Source of the DNA: Copromyces sp. CBS 386.78
Lineage: Eukaryota; Ascomycota; Sordariomycetes; Sordariales; Sordariaceae
Assembly (NCBI GenBank): GCA_030685235.1
Contig: MU839097.1
Location: 494,018-558,017, forward strand
Direction of reading: 5' to 3'
Length of the DNA: 64,000 bases
In this document: positions 57,609 through 64,000 of the stretch, piece by piece
Layout of the letters: every line of letters starts with the position of its first letter
Position numbering within the stretch: position 1 is the stretch's first letter
Position numbers and translations under genes: made by a program
Notes under the pieces: generated by a model
Seen by the model: the letters and a program-made list of their open reading frames with translations, nothing else
The model's database searches: none
What the model was told of the DNA's origin: nothing

Positions 57609-59591
57609 ACAACGGATGTTGAGACGCAAGAACATAAGAAAGCAGAGAGTCCCACCTAATGAAGAAAGTTTTTGTTACCACCAATGAGCAAACAGAGCAG
57701 CGTTAGGACTATGATAAACAAGTGGCCGGTTTTCCTCTCCCTAGGTTCGTCGTAGTTACTCGGGCGTTGCACCATCACTGCTGTTCATACGTTGCAGGTT
57801 GGTGAACATGGTTTTGCGTTATCTAGCCATAGTGCTAAAGTGAATGACCGTGTGTTCAATATCCGAACAGTGGGCAACATCTCACCCCCAAAACAATGTA
57901 AGGAACCAAACCCAATTTAACCTGTGTCGCGCTGTTTGTCTCCCTTTGAATGCTGATGTATCTCGCTTCTTCACTTTGGTCTACTTCTTCCCTCCCCCCC
58001 TGATTCTCGTCGTGACCCTCACTGTGCTGTTATCTACAAGTTTTCGACGAGCTTATTACTACTCATTCAACCATTTGGCGTTTCCTCTGCCCTCTGTCCA
58101 GCCGGTTTGTGTCCCGTGTTGTTGCCCGTACTTGGCTGTCTGTTCCCCGTATTGACAATGGCTCCTTCATAGGAAGGACATCGTGGGTTACATTGTCCAT
58201 TGCACGCTGTTGCTTCGGTACGTCAGATATACGTCTGTACTTTGAGAATTGCGTCTTGCCGCTATTCGATCTCTGATTTCTCTTTCTTCATCCAGAAATA
58301 TACGCGCAGGTACGGACGGCCATGCGAAGACGTATCATGGAGGAGGAAAAACGAAGCACCGGCGGAGAATGTTCCCAAATTGCTTCCGAGACGTTGTGGC
58401 ATCGGGCCACTTTGCTTGCATGGTTCTGGAAGGGACGTCCATGGATGAGGTTCTCCAAATTTCTTCGAGTCCGAGTAGAACAAGAAGGACGCATACTATG
58501 CCTAAGGGAACACCGATTTTCCAGCCTAGGCAAGAGACTGATCGAAAGTTTCGGTAATAGTCTAGCCGATGCTTAGTCTTTTGCGATCGTCGGGCAAGGC
58601 ATTGTAGTCGGTGCACAACACCCGTAGGGGATATGGTAGTAGATATTGTCGAGGATAAGGTAGTTGTGAATACATACACAGCTCATGAATGTTGATCATG
58701 CTCTCACCGCATGTTGGTAGTCCATGATAGGTAGGTTTGTCAGATTCTTGGGGTTCCTGGAGGTTTACTTTGTTAGCTTGGAGTTTCCAGACCGATAAGA
58801 ATCGGAAGCGTCGTACTTACTAACTCGTCCAGTGTCCTTTCCGCGGATGTCTCCAGAGGACGGGAGGAGGCGACTCGATTCGTTCGGAATACATATGGGG
58901 CCTAGTGGAAGGTGTTTCGTTTGTTCTCTGACACCTCGGTGACACTTCTGGTAGTCTCGAAAAGAAAAAGAAAAAACGCCCGAGGAAGCGACGACGGCGG
59001 TTGTATTAATGGAGGTTTCAGAAGAACTGAGAGAGACGAGACACAACGGGGAATCTGGTGGGCAAGAACAGACGGCGTTGTTGAAATCGTGGTCTTGGAT
59101 GGGTTGAGTGTGGAAAGAGTGCTTGATGATGATGATGATGATGATGATGTGTATTAAAAAATTGATGTGGTGTTGTAGAAGACGAGTTAGATATCTTACA
59201 TTTGGGGTGGGGGGGATAATCCCCAGGTTCCCTCTGTCTTCTGCTGAAGTTGTTGCCTTCCTGTTATAACTTGCAGACACTTCAGTTGCTTCTTCCTTCC
59301 TTGTTGAATGCTTCCTACTCTGTGGTGATAGTAAACCCGGAAACTCAGACGCAACGTTCCGGGGCAGGTAACAGAAAGACCGGACAGGACACAACTTTCG
59401 GAGTGCTTACCTATAAATTCACTCGGAGCTGCACTTCGTAATCGAACCCGGATATCCATTCTGCGACATAGTTTTTGAGAACCCACAATGTTATCTCCCT
59501 TGAACCCACTACATTCCATTGCGCTACTGTATATCCTCTCTCGCCCCTTCCCTCTCATCCTGAACACTATCACCAGCACCCATCTCACCCT
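57609..59591. other. Convergent intergenic region between TPD3 and EFM4
   Basis: 2.0 kb without a supported gene. Several open frames of 80-200 codons lie on both strands near 58.3-59.4 kb but overlap each other and have no domain or fungal codon bias. A GAT microsatellite lies at 59,125-59,148. Confidence 0.5.
59125..59148. repeat. GAT trinucleotide microsatellite (8 units)
   Basis: A pure GAT run in the convergent spacer. Confidence 0.9.
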
Positions 59592-60660
59592 CTAAATATC
59601 CCTCTTCTGAAAACAAAGCGTGCTAATCGTCTGCCCCCTGACACCCCCAAAGCTAAAACTAGGGTACTCAATCCTACCCACCTGCCTCAAGCCCAACTTC
59701 TTCTTTTCGGAGCCATCATAAACCTCGGCAAAATCCGTCTCGAACCAACCCTTCAGCTCCTCCTCAGTCCAGTTGCAGCTGGTCACCAGAAAAAAGCCAC
59801 CGGGGCGCAAGAGCTGGAGAACCCGCGCGCCGTAGTTCTCGCAGATTCGCCGGCCGCGGGAGTCCCGACTGTCGGAGAGGGAGACGGCGTCGAAGGTGCC
59901 TTTGTCGAGGATTAAGTCCCAACCGGCGTTTTGGTCTCCTCCTTCTTGTTGTTCTGATGGGGCGTGGGGCCGGGCTTGGACGGTGGAAAAGTCGCCGTTG
60001 AGGACGTCCCAGACTTTGAACTCGATCCCCACGTTTCCCTCCTCTTCTTGTTGCTCCTCCTCCTCCTCCTCCTCCTCCTCCTCCTTTTCTTGTGTTACTT
60101 CCTTCCCTTCCCCCTCCCCATCTTCCTCCTCCCCTTCAACACCCTCCCCCAGAACCCTACACCTCAACACCCTCCTCGCCAACTCCACGCTCTGCTCGCT
60201 ATAATCCACCCCGCACAACCGTCCCTCCCAGCCATCGTCATGCAGCGCAAACAGCAGGGACCCATTACCGCACCCGAGGTCCAGAACCGCCGCGTCGTCG
60301 CGAGTAAAGAGGCCAGAGAATGATTCGTGCTCTTGCTCGCCGAGGAACTGCACGATCTTGTTCTCGGCGTCTGAGTCGTCGAACCAGACGGTTCCTTCGT
60401 CCGAGGGGTTGGAGGCGTGGTTGGAGATTTCGCGCGTGTAGAGGGCGTCCCAGCTGTGGAAAGGGAGGAGGGAGGTGTTAGTGAGGAGAAGGGAGATGGG
60501 ATTGGAACAGAGAGGTGTTGGAGAGGAGATGGTAGGGGGAGGAGGGAAGGGGAAAGGGGAAAACATACTACTCCTTCGTTCCCAACTTGGAGGGCTCCAG
60601 GTGAGCGGGCTTCTCACCACTCGTCGTCGTGGTGACGGGGGTTGTTGTGTCGGCGGACAT
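59592..60660 (-). CDS. EFM4: Protein-lysine methyltransferase acting on eEF1A (EFM4/METTL10 family)
   Basis: Exon 1 is 60,660-60,569 and exon 2 is 60,453-59,592; 954 nt, 317 aa; 115-nt intron with GTATGT and CCACAG. Splicing joins HLEPSKLGTKEY to WDALYTREISNHASNP, the family signature at the N-terminus. The seven-beta-strand SAM-binding fold is clear: motif I VLDLGCGNGSLLFAL (about 87-101), the acidic end of strand 2 at LCGVDYSEQSVELARR, then WDLILDKGTFDAVSLS, LLRPGGFFLVTSCNWTEEEL and a C-terminal FSFGG. Between strands 2 and 3 there is an insertion of about 45 residues made mostly of Glu/Gly. Yeast Efm4 methylates a lysine of eEF1A; the target here is inferred. Confidence 0.88.
60054..60084. 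repeat. TCC/GGA triplet repeat coding for poly-Glu in EFM4
   Basis: About ten CTC/TCC triplets on the plus strand, read as GAG/GAA codons on the minus strand within the EFM4 insertion. Confidence 0.9.
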
Positions 60661-61444
60661 TGTCGGTGGCTTCGTGTTTCGTATTCGTGGGGGTGCCAAT
60701 TGAGGATGTTCCATATTTCGGCTCTTGGTGTGACAAATGTGGGTTCGTTTCGCTCATAGAGTCTTCCTCTGCTCGTGGAATTGAGGTCGCCGAGTGTGAA
60801 GCCAAATCTTTCCTACAGCAATGCTCGTCGCGATACGGCAGAAAGCGCGCGGAAAGTTGCGATCTGGGGGATGGAGGGGTCACCTCGCCTAAATAGGCAG
60901 GCGGTGAAAGCTGTATAAGTCATGCAGCCAATTCGACGATGCTATCGTCAGTACACCTTTGTCTATCACCTGATAGAAGTGAACACGATACCACTTCGAG
61001 ACGAGGATCTTGGGATACACAAGTATAGAAGAATACGCCAGAAATGGCCTTTCAAGGCTCGAAGAGAAACAACTATGTGGTGGTTTATTGCCACTTCGGT
61101 AAACCCCTTCAACCCCGTTATGTTAAAGTAACCCCAAACATATGAAGAGAAGTTTAGCATCATAACCAGGCCACATAAAATCCACCTCCGATTTCCATTT
61201 GCATCTGTATTCCATTTGGCCACAATGGGCTTTGACTGCCCTTTCAAACCAGTTCATTCAGCTGTCTCTTCAAGTTCATACCTGTTCCGTTTTCCAGCTT
61301 GCGAAACATCCAGAGAACTGGTTCCTAACAACTTGTCTCCCTCTCTCTCTCTCCATGCACAGATTTCCCTCTGTGCGCCCCTACTCATGGCCAATTACGG
61401 GCAGATAGAATGTTAAAAGGAGTAAGGAAATGTCCGCCAAGGCC
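60661..61444. promoter_or_regulatory. EFM4 promoter and 3' flank of the Q-rich gene
   Basis: 0.8 kb between two minus-strand genes. It contains a CTCTCTCTCT tract near 61,345. No gene is seen. Confidence 0.5.

Positions 61445-64000
<2,556 letters not shown>

Overview
The window is a piece of nuclear chromosome from a filamentous ascomycete, most likely a Sordariomycete. Genes carry many short introns (about 48 to 260 nt) with GTRNGT donors and CTAAC/CTRAY-like branch sites. All recognisable proteins are of fungal type, and the left 12.4 kb is transposon DNA destroyed by repeat-induced point mutation (RIP): CpA/TpG is nearly gone, TpA is very abundant, CpG survives, and stops occur in every frame. 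The species cannot be named from the sequence.

Region 1 (1-12,578) is a nested transposon block. A plus-strand Ty3/gypsy chromodomain retrotransposon (1,354-8,664, two 232-bp LTRs, 5-bp target duplications) sits inside the gag region of a minus-strand copy of the same family. That older copy continues on both sides (1-1,353 and 8,665-10,688, with its 5' LTR at 10,447-10,688). Next to it is a RIP-damaged PIF/Harbinger DNA transposon with a transposase relic on the minus strand. Its right end is marked by a GGGCATGTTTGGTTG-type terminus and a TAA duplication near 12,578. Composition switches sharply to normal at about 12.46 kb.

Region 2 (12.6-16.6 kb) is a gene-free spacer. Region 3 (16.6-64 kb) is ordinary housekeeping sequence with twelve genes: cnxABC (MoaA-MoaC, molybdenum cofactor), WDR8/WRAP73, an RNA-binding protein with two RRMs, a SIP3/LAM-type sterol-transfer protein, APC4, delta-COP, a large acidic nuclear-type protein, a NIPA-type magnesium transporter, ribosomal protein uS3, a myotubularin phosphatase (YMR1), the PP2A scaffold subunit (Tpd3), and the eEF1A lysine methyltransferase EFM4. 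A glutamine-rich fungal protein is cut by the right edge. The genes do not form one pathway. They sit as divergent pairs (cnxABC/WDR8, delta-COP/acidic protein, uS3/YMR1), convergent pairs (RRM/SIP3, NIPA/uS3, Tpd3/EFM4) and tandem neighbours.

I spliced every gene by hand and checked that exon lengths sum to a multiple of three. The most interesting observation is in cnxABC. The intron that would fuse MoaA to MoaC begins inside the codons for the MoaA C-terminal Gly-Gly, so retaining it gives MoaA ending in Gly-Gly and removing it gives a fusion without Gly-Gly. That is the arrangement known for vertebrate MOCS1. Other points of interest are three consecutive stop-free, multiple-of-three introns in APC4, an AUG-only coding exon in delta-COP, micro-exons in the NIPA gene, and uneven RIP across the nested elements. 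I saw no tRNA, rRNA or CRISPR feature.
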